Of a stretch of DNA of 64,000 nucleotides, positions 12,601 to 27,600 are shown one piece after another. This DNA comes from Acanthaster planci (Eukaryota; Echinodermata; Asteroidea; Valvatida; Acanthasteridae). The position numbers and the translations under genes were made by a program. The notes under the pieces were generated by a model, which did not search any database, was not told the origin of the DNA, and saw nothing but the letters and a program-made list of their open reading frames with translations. Location: the NCBI RefSeq assembly GCF_001949145.1, contig NW_019091380.1, forward strand, positions 1,891,866 to 1,955,865. Direction: 5' to 3'. How positions within the stretch are numbered: position 1 is the stretch's first letter; each line of letters opens with the position of its first letter.

Positions 12601-15600
12601 GATATTTCTGGATGTACAAAGTATGCATATCAACCATGAGAGTGCCTACCTACAGAGTTCAACATACTATCCATACTCATCAGGCCAGTAAAGATTTCTA
12701 AGGTCATACAAATAACTTCATTCTGCCACTGTACAGTATTTTCCAAAAAAAATCAATCAACAGTTACCCAGGCACATGGCCTTCAACCTCGCAGGGTTGG
12801 CTAAAGGTATCAGGTGTTTTATGAATGAAATATGTGTATTCACTGTGTTGCAGTCGAGTCCATCACAAGTCCCTGCAAGTCGATCGTGAATCATCCAGTC
12901 TTAAGCCAAGGCATACGCCATTCTGATCAACAGTGATAGAAGCATTCTTTTTAGTTCACCCTGTTACTTATGACTGGTCTTTGCACTGGACTTGTGAAGG
13001 GACTCATGGAAGGACTTGTGATTTTTTTTACTCAACTACAACACACAGGTTTCATGCTTTTAGAGCTCATGTCGGATTATCTAGGCTACACCAGGTCGCC
13101 TACATCAAAATGGGGTAACGATGGTTGTATAAAGCATGTCTGTAGCCAAACCTACATGTTTCACAGTTTGTTCCTTCGTAGCAGTTCTGGCAGGTGCAAG
13201 TGTAATTACCGCAGGTGTTTGGCACAAGGTTGCAGGTGCCACCAGAACGGCAAGGAAAACTGTCACACGGATTTATGTCTGCAAAAGGAAAACCAAAAGC
13301 AGTATCTCAATTGAAAGTGACATCCTCCACCAGGTCAGTTGTGGTCAACAGTGAATCAACGCAGAAACAAATATGTATTCAGGATTAACTTTTATTATGG
13401 CCCATTTAGTTTCTCTGCCAAATTTGGTGTCTTGGACAAGCTGGTCATAATTCCACCTGTAAACAGCCTATCAGAGCCGCCTTGTATGGGCCTCAAGCTG
13501 GACCAAGGGCACTCTTTTCTTAGCGAAGGACGCTCCTTTGGTCGGAACTGAACTTTGCTGGTTCACAAACGACTAGGAAATGTACGCATCACAGTCACAT
13601 TGCTATCAACAAATAGAACATTCCCGACCAATGCAGTTCTTTTCAACCAATGAGGGCGTGCTTCTGCTCGAGGCAGACAGAGGAAGTTAACTGGGAAACT
13701 AGTGCCACCATTGTTGGAAACAAACTCAAAGGTGTATGCGTCAGTGCAAATGGAGAGTTTGTATACAATAGCCACACGCTCTACCGTTAATGAACAGCCA
13801 TTTTGTTTCCAAAATCTGAAGCTAGCGATACTCTCAATATACAAGCTCTGGATTACATCAGATTCTACACACTGTTTGGCCCGGTCTGGTCATTCTTGCT
13901 CATAAGGTCTGCCACACTGTGTGCTCTATTAAACAATTAAACGGGGTACTATGCAGCAGGTGTTATGGGGGATACAGTCTGTTCAAGGTGATCCCTTCAA
14001 AACGGCCGTATTGCACTGCTGTTACTTGAGACAATTATCTCATGTATGGGGACTAATTTGTTCTACTGTATAGCATAGTATCCTACTTACATGTTTCACA
14101 GAACTGGCCCATGTAGCATTCAGGGCAGGAGCATGTGTAATCAGCACAGATTCCTGGAGTTGACTGGCACGTGGCGCCGTTCTGACACTGGTGAGTGGCA
14201 CAGGGATCTTGAACTGTGAGAAAAAAAATTAACACAAATCTGAAGTAGGGAAGTCTAAACAGGATTTCAGATTAACTGTAAAAAGAAGCACATGTATGTT
14301 TAAGTTTTATAACAGTTGTAATAATCTACTTTTCTCCACTGCAAACAAAATTTTGCTCAGCAACAAGTAGTTACAAGCCAAATTGTGATACAATATACAA
14401 CAGCTTTTCTCTGGTTCTCAGTTAATCTTTGCTTTTATAGCAAACATTTTCTTTTAAATAGCTACATTTCCTGCTTCTGGAAACCATAACTTACAAATTT
14501 CACAGTTGGTTCCCCTGTAGCAGCTCGGACAGGTGCAGATGTACTGGGTGCAAGCATTAGGGGCCTGACTACAGGTTCCGTAATTCTGGCAAGGATTGCT
14601 GATACAGGGATCCACAGCTGGGAAAAAAAAAAAGAAGTACACAGCTTAGAATTGGGGCCTCTTCTGGGTAGTAAAAGTGTGAAAATACTTGATGAACTAT
14701 AAAGTACAGCATTTCCCTTTGTTTATTTTGGACCAATAGCTGAAGTTGTTGGAATGCATTTAATGGACAATTTCATTTTAACCCCCCACACCAAGTCTAG
14801 CCTGAGCCCTGTCCCCACCAATAATTTTTTTTCTCCACCACCAAAACCAGGATACAGAAATATCAGTAAAAAGCATGTGGCTTTGGTTGAAAACAAACAT
14901 CTGCAGTTGACGTGAACACATCCGTGAATAATGACTATGCCACCACCATGCGACCATGCCACTCACAGGTGTGAAATCTCCTTGCCCATTTATATAACTT
15001 TGTTGTGAAGTTAGCTCGAGCAAAGATGCAATAATGTAGATTCATAAAGAACGATCCAATCTGGATAAATAAGAGATGGTTATTCCTTATAGCCACAAGG
15101 CATGATTTTCTATGATTAGTTCCATTTGACTGGGGTAAACTGCAGACTTTCTTAACAGAGGTTAGAAGTGAGCAGGGTAAGAGACAAGGCAACGACGATC
15201 ATAACTAATGATCTTAGCTTTGAAACCCCCAAAAATCCTTGGCACTTACGGATATTACAAGTTGGTCCAGTGAAGCACAGTGCACAGCTGCATTCATACT
15301 CTGTACAAGAACCAGCCACAGGTCGGCAGAATCCTTCATTGCTACAAGGGTTAGGCTCACACTGGTTGATAACTACAAGAATAAACCAAGCAACAAGAAC
15401 GAGTTATTAAAACAGGCTTTAATTTTCTAAATACTCATTAATTTATCAATTCTTGCTTCTATTATTTTGCTGTTGTTTTAAAATTCCCTCAGAGGTAGAA
15501 AAAATGTTGGCACATGTATTAACGAGTTTACGTCGAAGGAGGTTAAGGCTTCATTCAATTCCAATGAGAATACATCACTACAGGTTTGTCCTGTCAGTTA

Positions 15601-18600
15601 CATAGATCAGTTTATAAACAACCCTAGATTCAAAATATCAGAAAACTGTGCACTGGATGCCACACACACAAGAGAAGTTGTCAATATGGTGTATAAGTTT
15701 TAATTTTACGCTGTAAAAAATGTACTCATACAATGGCCCAGAAAGGAGTCAAAAGGAATGGGTTAGGAAGAAAAGCCTGTGACTCACATTCACTGCAGCG
15801 TGCTCCTGTCCAGCAACCACTGCAGGTACATTGGAATGATGTACATGAGGTGGCATTACAGGAGCCTCCGTTCAGACAGGGGTTACCAAGACAAGGATCC
15901 AGTACTGGAAATGAGAAAATGATTTTAAATTAATAAAAGGAAATATGCTGGTAACTGAGGCAACTCTTACGGGAAACACTTTTTGAATTCTGTGAAAAAT
16001 AACTCATTCCAATCTGTTCTAACAAGAGAAATGAGGAAGTTCTGAAATGAATGTAGCCTTTATAGCTCTAAAAAAGAGTTGGCTTCGATTTTTTACATTC
16101 ACGTTTAAACGTTTAATGAACATGAAAGCTATGGCTACACACGAAAATAATATTTTGGGAATTTCAACCCAAAAAAAATACGGCACAATGTCTCTTCACT
16201 AAATTGAAGGCAATTTACAATGTAGATATAAATTTTCAAGTCCACACAAAAATGGATGCAACAGAACTTCAACACTCAATTAAAATTAACAGATTTTAAA
16301 ATGTAATACTAAATTGGTGAGCAAAATGTAGTCAAGCCCTCCGGGGCCCAAAACTCCTACTAGATAGCACCCTCAATGGATCAGGAATGAATGCATCACT
16401 CACAGGTAGCACATCTGGAGCCTGTATAGCAGCCATCACAGCTACAGGTGAATTGGGAACAGGAACCTTGCTGGAGCGAGCATGTCCCACCGTTCAGACA
16501 AGGATTGCCGTTGTCCACGCAAGCGTTGAGACCTGAGGAGAAGATAGGAGAAATAGTCAGAGGGGTTTTCCCGAGATACTTAGTGACTGATTTAATCCCA
16601 GTAGGCCTCAGTGCTGATGACATTATGCTTTGTTTTACATGTACACTTTGTTTATACCAGGTAGCTTTGAATCCATCATCTCAACCTGGATCTCATAAGA
16701 AAGTGCACAGGTGAACAAAGACTGGTGTCACCAGCACATGGGCCCATTCATCCAAACCTCAAACTCACTGGCATTTCTGGTGTGTGTACCTCTTCTTTCA
16801 TACTAATTCTCAGACAAATTAAAAAAGGAGACTCCAGGAATATTGGCAAATAGATTTTTTTTAAATGCCTTTGTGACGCTACAGGTAAACCTTCCACAAC
16901 ATGGAGTAAACTTCCCTGGTCACACTGACCAGGCCATAGGTGTCAACTTTTGATTGATGTTAAACACTTGAGAATGATACAACTTTCCTTGACCAGGGAA
17001 AAGCGCTTGCTCTATCAAATCAACAAGTAAAGCAACAGAACAGCCAATATTTCCACAAATATCATCCACAAAAGAAAAAAACAATCCCCTAAAGGGCCAA
17101 TGATTATCCTCAACCTACATGTACAGTGTACATAAATTGCAAATTAGATTTTGAAACAATAACAAACATAATTCTCAACTTATGATCAAAAGCTCTTACA
17201 TTCGTTGCCATTTTTAGGGAGTAAAAATATCAAATCTGCCTTTGGCCAACTTACGTGTTTCACAGTTAGCACCACTGAAGCATGGTTGACATATGCACAC
17301 AGCCTCAGTGCAAGATGTGCCGTCTCGCCTGGAGCACACTCCATTGTTCTGACAAGGACTTGGGTTACATGGATCCAACACTGGTGACAGAAACGTGCCA
17401 ACATCAATACTTGGTCAGTTTGAGAGATTTGCTATGCAGCGTGTATCAGGTGTTTTAAACAATGTAACATTTTCTTTCCTTTGTCATACAGTTTGAATAT
17501 GAAGCAGGACTCATACTAATGGATTTAGGTGTCTCATACATAAATTACAGTATTATCTGAATTGAACAACACTTGTCAAATCTTTACTGTACGCCATGTC
17601 TGTGCCATTATCAAGTCCATAATCATATTAGTCTATCCAATGACTGCAAATCTGATCACAGACGCCACTGGCGGAATAAAGACAAGTTACTAGGTGAAAC
17701 TCATTGGAACAGGTTCTGAACTGATTAGGCTTGCTGACTTTTGGTGGAATTGTGAAGACTTGTGATAGATATGTGTTGGACTAGCTGGACGGGGTGTGAT
17801 GGTCTCAGCCACAACCCTGGAGTCCAGTCACAACTGACAGGGTGGACAATGACGAAGGAATGCCTCAACTACAACATTGCTATAAAACACATGAAAGGTC
17901 TTATTTGCTTCTTCAATGAGTGAGCCAGTAGGGCCATGCCAGGCTACAGTTCCTGCCCAAAAACCAACAGCTAGAGCTTCTCAACTCACATGTTTCACAG
18001 TTACTCCCAGTATAACACCCCTGGCAGGTACAGTTGTGGCTAAGACAGTCCTGAGAAATACTGCACACTCCACCGGCCATGCATGGTGAACTCTGACATG
18101 GGTTAACAGCTGTAAATAAAAGCAAACACAAGATGTCATTTCCACCACCCAGATTATTCCCGTTTTATTCATAGATTTATTTAAACGGGTATTACATCAT
18201 GAAAAGAAATTTAATATTGAACAAAAAACAAGATACACTACCTAAGTTAAATTGGCAGTTATAAAGAAACTAATTTCACATGATAAAACTCTGGATCCCA
18301 AATAAAAGCAACACATTTAATAAAGCATTAAATAAAAAGAAACTCAAACGTGACACATAAGCACGATGAAACAATAAAACAAATAAATTAACAGGAAGTA
18401 ACAATGAAGGTCTTAATAAGGACCTAAAACTAACTTCATCCTGTAATGAACCCGCTTGTAACATACTCACCAGTTTGACAGTAACGGCCAGTGTGACAGG
18501 TGTCACACATGCAAGAAAAGTCAGTGCAAGAATTACTGTCCGGAATACAGACTCCACTCTTGAAGCAAGGGTTGGGATCGCACTGATCCACAGCTGCAAT

Positions 18601-21600
18601 TTTAACATCATAAAAAGAGAAAATTTAGCCTTTTCCGGAGCCCCTCTCTTCATAAAGCAGGACTGAATTTCTGGTTTCTGATCAGGTACATGCATTTTGG
18701 ACAATACTTTGAGTCTGGCAACAGGCAACGGCAAATTTCATGGAGATGCTCAAACATTTCTATGAGCCAGTTATTGAACAGGAAATCTTGCTCAGCAAAT
18801 TTACGTGCTAAGCAAAATTTCGCAGAGCACCAGTCAGGAGCAAAATACATACCACTGGTAACCTAATTTTATCAAGCACCCAGTTTCTACGACGAGCAAT
18901 TTTCTAAGCTTCACTGCTACAAACTTGGCCCCACATATATTTAGCATGGAAAAGCTTTTTTAAGTAATTGGATACCACTCCAAATGTCATGTAATATGTA
19001 ATGCTATTGGTTGGTTCCAAGCTGAGCTTTGCTCAGCAAGAAAGTTGGCTGAGCAAAGTCTTCTGCACAGATGATCCTCGAGTGGTAGTAGGGTCCATCA
19101 GAAGTGTTTTTCACGAGACCCTTCATAGGTGACAGGGTAAACAAACACAAACGAATGCTTCCGTCATAGTTCGGCACATGAATAGCTTGGACCTTGGCTT
19201 ATTAAGACTGGACGACTTCTTGTGAATTTGCAAGGACTTGCAGTGACTTGTCATGAACTCAACTACAACACTAGTTGCTCGATTGAAATGAGACTGGGTA
19301 CTATCTTGTGAAAAGCCTATTAAGCTCAAAAGTTGGCTATAAAGCAATTCATCATGGAAAGATGGTCCATAAGGGTGGGTTGAAGTGGTCTTTTCTGTTA
19401 TACTCACGGATCTGGCATCGGAGCCCCGTCCAACAACCTTGACAGGCACAGGTAAAGGCAGTGCAGGACCCGAGGACCTTGCTGCAGACACCTTGGTTCT
19501 CGCAGGGGTTGGGCAAGCACTGGTCAATGACTGTCGGGAGAGAAGAATAAGATTAAGACTGGCAACACTACCTAGCCAGGAGGGTGAGGCCAGGGAAGAA
19601 TGAGCCAACTCTGTGCTTCAAAAAGGCAAGGTCATTCAAGAACAAAGCACGTGTGAAAACTGGCATATGGCCGCACTCTTGGGGCAAACCTCAAAACTTC
19701 CCCATAAAAGAAAAAAGGTTCAATTTTCAAAACTCAAAAACTGAAAAGAAAGTGCATTTCCACATCTTTAAATCATTAAGTACATGTAGCTGTCATCTCA
19801 TAATGATACCCTCTCTTGAACTGTAGAGGTATTATTGTACATTAAATCTCAAATAAAGATGTTGCTAAATCAACAACTTCCATTACAATGCACAGTGTTT
19901 ATGAAAGGTTACAATGTAAGCATCTGGCTAGTATAGAAACTTGCAAAGCAAGCATTTTATATTTTCAATGACTCAAGATAGAGGAAGGACTCACCATTCT
20001 CACAGTTGGTGCCATTGTAGCAGCCTACACAGGTACAAGAATACTCACTGCAGGAGGTAGGTGAGCAAAAGGCTCCATTCTGACATGGATTGGAAATGCA
20101 GGCACTCATTTCTGTAGACACAAAAAACGACATGGTTATCGTGATCCCATAACATACTGTCCTAATACAGGTGCCCACAGCACTGTGTTTGCCAAAAGAC
20201 TTCAAGACAATTTTTGTCTCTCAGAAAGATTCCCGTATGACTGAAATGATGGCTGGCCTTTGGAAACTTTTCAGTTTTTGCTTTTTTTTTGAAATGCCTT
20301 TTAGAAACAACTGCACAAGCTTGCTAAGGAAAGACTTATTTGTAAGTCTTCTCACTTATCAATACAGATTATGTTCAAGCTTAACTACCATGTTTCTGAT
20401 AAGCAAGTCAATTCAAGTCTACTAGGATTGCACCGTTGTTTAATGACTAAAACCCTTGTAACTCCTGCAAAATCAATTTTAGAGGATTCTGCAAGATCCC
20501 TCAAAAAAGAAAAATGTTTCAGGAGTTTTTATTAGCCAGTCACGACAAGTGTAAAAACCCCAACCCACCTGTAGCACAAGTTGGTCCTGTGAAACAGCCC
20601 TGGCAAGCACAGGTGAAGGCGTTACAATCACTGGATCCAACACGGGAACAGGCACCACCGAACTGACAAGGGAAACTACTGCACGGATCAATCACTGGAA
20701 AAGAAAGAAAAAAAAAACACAGTCAAATCCAGATCATCAATGACTTTTGATGCTTGCATTTCCACATATTAAGCCTAAAGGTGCCTTTTTAAAGATGGGT
20801 GTCGGTGGGCATCGTCACCCATATGCGTAACATAAAGAAAGTCCAAAAATAAATGTACACCAGAGAAACACAGTAAATGAATGTGCATACAGAATGGGCC
20901 AAAAATACACATTAGGAAAGGCGGCCTAACACTTCCAGATGTATATGTTTCAAAGTCTGTGGGACTTAGCACTATTGAGCAATCAACAGCAGGAGAATAA
21001 ACTACCAACGCTAACACAACGGGAGCTACACATAGTCTTAAAATGCCGATGTTGGATCGTGTGGTGTCGGTTAACCTCAAGATTTAACCTCAAGGCTGTT
21101 TGGCTAATGGGGATAGTTGAGCAGTTGGGTAATGTTTCAACACTAAGGGCTATAACTTTGACAACAGTACACACATGTTGCAATAGTCAGCAGGATTTCT
21201 AGCACAAGTACCCTTAAAGACTCGGGTTGAAGAATCACCTTCCCATTATTTCATTTGAAAGCAATCCTGATGGGGTTGTTGCGTCTTCCTACAGTGTACC
21301 AACTTCCCAGCTAAAATGTGCTGCAGTTAGCACGCACAAGCACAGTTTACGCTAGGTCTTACACGCTGTGCGGTTATTTGCGCCATGCTGTAGCATGTAC
21401 AAGAAACAAATAAATTGAAAATCTGTTTGAGAAAAAGCTCTCGTGGAATGAGTCAGTACAGCTCTCAAAATCAACCATTCAAAGCTTTGAATGAAACAGA
21501 ACAAAATAAAGTCTGTGGCCCCTCCCCTGAAAATTAAAGAGGTATTTTTAGCACTTTTTCTGTCAAATGCCAAAAAGTTATTCAACAATGGCATGTTATA

Positions 21601-24600
21601 ATATAGAATTACCCCAAAAAGAGTGAACACACAGAAGACCGCAATCTTATCTTGTAAGCTTGCAGTGAGAGATTTGTCCAATTTAGTTAAAAGACTAGCT
21701 AATGGTGAAAATAAGCACCAAGATACAGGAAATTCAACCTCAAATATAGGAACACCTACGTAAAGTGGGATCTCTCAAGCTCTGCCTACATGTAGTTTGA
21801 ACCCATACTTACAAACTTCACAAAACTGGCCAGTGTAGCAACCGTCACAGGCACAGGTGTAATCAGAGCAAGACGTGGCAGATGGCTGACACACGGCATT
21901 GTTCTGGCACGCATGGTTATTGCAAGGGTTTTGAACTATGAAAAGAAAAACAGATCATGTACATATTAAATGTACCGATGTCTACAAGAAACACCAAACA
22001 TCAGTGCAACATAAGGCCCAGGATACAGTATGTATACACTGGAATGGGACAATCTGTAGTCCTAAAACAAAACCAGTGTATAAAACTGAAAGTTTTGATC
22101 CCTTGAAATCAACTTCTGCAGGGGATCGAGACGCAAGCCATGGAATTCTACACTATTCCTCTTCACACTCACAAATTCCATGAAAGTGCTCAACGTTAGA
22201 ACAGTTAGAACTTAAGTTTTTCTCCTTAACTGTGTACCACCTCCATTTTTTTGGCCATCGAAAAATTTCACACTTGAAAATGTCCTTCCAACACCAACAC
22301 TTTTCATGAAGTCAGAGGGCATATTTGTGAGACTGCTGTTGCAGTTCATTTGAATACTGTGTGACTTGAATTCAGACAGGAAGTCTTGTGCGGTCTCGTG
22401 ATGGTCTTTAGGGAAACTTTGCTGGACTGGCTTACGGATTTGACAGGTGGGCCCTGTGTAGCAGCCGGCACATTCACACTGGAAGATGGAGCAGGAAGAC
22501 TGGACCGACGTACACCTGCCTTGGTTCTGACAGGGGTTGGAGGAGCAGGGGTCAATTCCTGACAAAGAAAGAACAATAAACACTTGAATCGAGAAATAAG
22601 GGAGACACTAATGTCCAATCAAGCAAAATACTGTAACTGGGAAGAAAAGCCCTTCCCTCAAACATTCTTGAAAAACTACCTCGAGGTTGTTTCTTCTTAA
22701 TTCAATGCAAAATTAATTACTTTTAAGTGCTAATTATGAATGTTAATAAGGTTGTAACAGAATGACACTAAATACACAAAATATCATTATTCCACTAGCA
22801 TGGAATTGCCAAGAGGAAACAAAAGGAGGATATTTTAATTACAGAAAAAACCCAAACCCTCTGATCTAACAATTAAAGAATTGGAAATGAAGCTGACTGA
22901 CGGATACAAAGCTGTGATTTGAAAAAAAAACCTGAGGTACCGGCGGCACTTACTTGACTCGCACATGGTTCCCACAAAACATGATGGACAGCTGCACTCA
23001 TACTCAGTACACGAGGTAGGGCTACAGACACCACCATTCTGACACGGATCGTTGGCACAAGGCTCCAAAACTATCCAAGTTGACACAAGTTAAAACATTA
23101 ACAGTGAAAATTGTTTTTAGATGGACAATTTTCGAGGTCAAAAGTCAATTTATAAGTTAACTTTCCACAATGAAATGTTTGAACCAGTTTCTTTGACTAA
23201 TTCTGCATTAAATTCAATTCAAAAATCAACAAGCCCGAGCGGCAATGGTTTTACAAATTCAAAGCTCGGATTTTAAGATTCCTCATACAACAAGCCTGTT
23301 CCAGTTTCAACAGGACCATGAAAAGAGCAACTTTAAGCAGTTTTATTTTGAAACTTAAAAAATCAAGGCCCTCTTCTCATTGAGTCAACTTATCTTTGTC
23401 TCATTGGGAGATGTTCTTTTTAATAAATGATGAAGCCAGCACATTCAAAATGCTGAATGATCGACTTCAAGACATCCTCAGTGCCATGTACCTGTGCTGC
23501 AGGTTGGTCCAGCATTGCATCCTGTACAATTACAGGTAAAGTCGTTGCAGTTGGATGGGTCCCGGGTGCATATGCCTCCAAAATTACAGGGATTGGGGTT
23601 GCAGGGATCAATGGCTGAAAGGAAAGAAGCACAAAAAGAAAAGCAATGCAGCTGCGCTTGCAAGAGCAGGATGGTTTTTGCCAATAACGACCGGTTCAGC
23701 AAAAGCAATTGAAAAGAACAGGACTAGTGTACATTATGCTTGCAAAACAGGACGGGATGCATGTAACTTCTCAAATGCCCTCAAGTGGGCTGAAATTGAT
23801 TTTTAACTGACTCTGAATGTACATGTTTAGCATTGTTGTCAGGAGCTGAGAGCTGTACATGTAATTAAAGCACATTTAATCAGCAGCTTTGTTTGTTTTA
23901 TAGAGCCAACAATGAGCCCAAAACCTTTACAAAGCAACAGAAACATGTTTGTTTAATGTATGTCAAAAGTGCAATTATTAATTATATCTGTACGAGTTAA
24001 AAGTATTTAGGGACACCTCGGGGCACTGTCTCTGAGGAAATTAAGCCTGATGGATATATAATCAAGACGCACTTTCACTCAACAAAAAGCATCCCTAATA
24101 ATGCTGAAGTCAACTGGTTTTAAGAATGACACTGCAACAACTATGATGTGGCCAAACAAGGAGACACTTTAAAGAAAATACATTGTTCTCGGTAACCGCC
24201 AATTGGGGGTGCCTTTCACCGTGTGATCTGAGGCCGCTGTGTTGATATGGTAATAAACCCTTGGCGAAAGACCAACTTCTTGGCATCTCTTTAATTGGAG
24301 GAGAGGGTACTTGCTAAGGAGTAACTCCAGACCTCCTAACCAATTGGGGTGTAGGTCATGAATCTCAGACACCATGGTACTGCAAGTTGGGCAGGAAACC
24401 TTCACTTTGGTTTAGCTGACGATCAAGTCAACATTATTTTCATCTCACCAACCACCCCAGCATTTCCACTGTATAAATACTGGTCTGGCACCCCATCTCC
24501 TGGGGAGGAGGGCCTAGCACTCCAACCGTACATGTGCACGTACAAACGGTGGAAAAATAGCTATATTCACGAAGCACAGAACAGGGCACAGCTGCATGTA

Positions 24601-27600
24601 TATATTCCTTATAATAAGTAGAGTGGGACAAGCGGCCCCCAGTGCTTATATGGCAAGCGTGCCGAATTTTGGGGGGCAATTAGCGTGCCAAATTGTCTGT
24701 GAATCGGGTGGCAAGCAGGCTGATCTGGTTTGGGGCCAAGCGTACCCACCAAATGTTTGTGATTTGTGTAGCAAGTGTGCCAAGGTATGGGGGCAAGCAT
24801 GTCCACAAGGTTTGTGAAGTGTGTGGCAAGCATGCCAAGTTGTCCGGGGGAAACCGTGCTCAATGTCACTGACTTGTGTGGCAAGTGTGCCACATTGGTT
24901 GGGGCCAGGCCTGCCCAAATCATCCTGTTCAATATAACATGTTGACTTGACAAACTGCTTTGTTCAGTGGGCTAACGGCCCAATGATTGGGTTGTTTGAT
25001 ATTGATTAAAAGCAGTGTTAAGCTGTTCCAGAAATCAGAACATAGTCCAATGTCGCTTTTGTGAGGTGTCAGAGAATAAATGCATAGTGTCTGTTTAATC
25101 CTTCCACCATAACACCTTTTCTGATGGTACTAATTTTGAGAACAAGTTAAGGACACATTTTCAATGACTGCCAGTTTATTGCCAAAGCCAGGTATTGGAC
25201 TTTGAAGGATGTGACATGATTAGCAATAAGAGTCTATGTAACTCACGTGTCTGGCAGAAAGCTCCATCAAAGCAGCCCAGTTGGCAATCGCAAGTGGCCA
25301 GATCACAGCTTCCGTTGAGTGGCCGACACACTCCATTGTTCAGACAGGGACTTGGGGAGCAAGGATCCCTCACTGTGAGAGCACAAAGGCGACAGGCAAA
25401 GGAGAGAGAATTACTCACTGTAACGATATGCCGACAGCAGAACCGCTATACTGCAGAGCCAGAGTACATGTTGTAGCAAACATGCTCGAGATGGCTTATT
25501 TACACCTCACGCCAATGCGAAGCAGGTGTCACTCTGAATCATTTCTCTGAAAGTTCCTGGAGTTTATAGGCTGGTGCAAGTTTTGCATATCCTTGATCTT
25601 ACTCTGCAGATTTCATTTGTATCTGCCCAAGGTATGAACCGGGGTCATATGAAATTATGGCACCTATGAATGCTGGGTCTCTTGAAACATATAGAATCCC
25701 CTCATACATAGTTATCTTTGTTTTAATTTTGTGCTTTTGCCAGATTTTACACACCACAGATCTTAAGGTGAGCACATAGGTGCCTGCGTTATAATTTTTT
25801 TCTGTGAACACAATTTACCAGAAGAACCCAGCAGGCTGATTAATTATTGTGAAGCGCGAATCTCACCCAAGTGCTTCAAGAATTTCACAATGCTAAATGT
25901 ATGTTGGGCATGACAAGGTGATGCTCATCCTTTAGACTTACAAACTAATTTGAAAGGTGTGCATTTGTTAACTCAAAACATCCCATTGGCCAAAGAGGCA
26001 CATAAAGAGCCATTTAAATCTTGTCCACAGGCGAAGTACCAACCAAGGATGGTTTCTTGCTCTGCTTGCTGAATGACACTATGCAAGTTATGCTTGTTAA
26101 TTAAAACTAATTTCAGGTTGCCAAAAAAACAGAAAAAATGGACGAAACTTAAACAGACGGTTTTTAAATATGGAAAAATGCACCAGTGCCTATGGAAACC
26201 CCCCCAAAAGTTCCTTGATTTGGCATGGAAATGAATAACAAATATAATTTCAGCAGTGCTCTGTACAGACTGATGGAGGAAGTTCAAGATGAGGGTATGA
26301 GTGGGCTTGGGGTTGAGTGACGGGGACTTGCAGACAAGGAGATGTTGATGACTTACACTGTTGACAATTCACTCCTGTGTAGCAACCACTACAGCTGCAG
26401 CTATAGTCTGAACATGACAGCATCGTACAGGTGCCTCCATTCAGACAGGGATCAGCACTGCATGGATCTTGCACTGACGCAAAACAGGTTACATAATATA
26501 ATAAATGAACATTTGTATTGCACGGTCTTTATGACAATGACTGTATGCGCATTAAAATATTATTAAAATTACTTACAAAAAGAAGACTAAGACCACTTAC
26601 AATAAACTACTTTAAGAATATCAAATATGAAAATTTTAAGACAGTCACGACAGGTGCACTGGCACGAAAATCTTTATACTCCCTTGAAGTATGACAAAAC
26701 CCTAGGAAGAGCTCAGTGGGCCAACACAATTCTCAAATGTTATGGACCCAACAAGGCTTCAAAGAAACGCACCAGGGGATGAGAAGGGCATTTTTAGTGA
26801 AGCGGAGGAACTCGGTAGCTGGGGGAAATGGCTAGATAAAATAGGTTGGAACATTGCGATGGTCTGAAATGGAATTCTTTCCAAACAGTTTTACTAAGAA
26901 AGCAAGATTAAGGACTATTAAAGGTAAAACAAAAATTTTAAAGACTTTGTGTACAGTCTTAATAGCAGTTTTAGATGTAATATTTGAGTAATTTATCTGG
27001 ACAGGTCTGAAATTTCCATGGAGCTGCTGAAAAAAAAACTTTACTCCTAGAGTGTATTGTACATCAGCAATGCCCCCCCCAGCTTCTTAGATGAAGTTGA
27101 GATTGTGAATGGCTCTTTTTTATAGCTGAAAACTTTGTTGAGCAATACGACCTTGCTTATAAAACAGAAATTGGACCCTGAGCATGAGAGAGTCGACTTA
27201 CAGGTGTCGCATGTGCTTCCGGTGTAACAGTTCACACAAGTACAGGTGAACTGGTCACATGATAAGCCAACCGGTGAACAAAGGCCATTGTTCTGGCAAG
27301 GGTTGGGAGAACACTGGTTGATTCCTGGAGAGAACATAACACAACGGATACAATATCATTTCACACTCACAAGCCAACTATGAGAACAATTGTTACCAAA
27401 AAAACATTCAACATTGCCAAAAGGGTACACTTAAGAGTGTTTACTAGAACAGTTTGGATATACGGGTGTGATCCCTAGATTCTCGAAATTCATCATGCTT
27501 TGATAATTCACATGCAAATGCATGTGCATTTAAAAGGCAATATCATGAGAAAGCAGTATCATTTTGCATGATGCAATGAATATCTGTGAAAAGAAATAGG

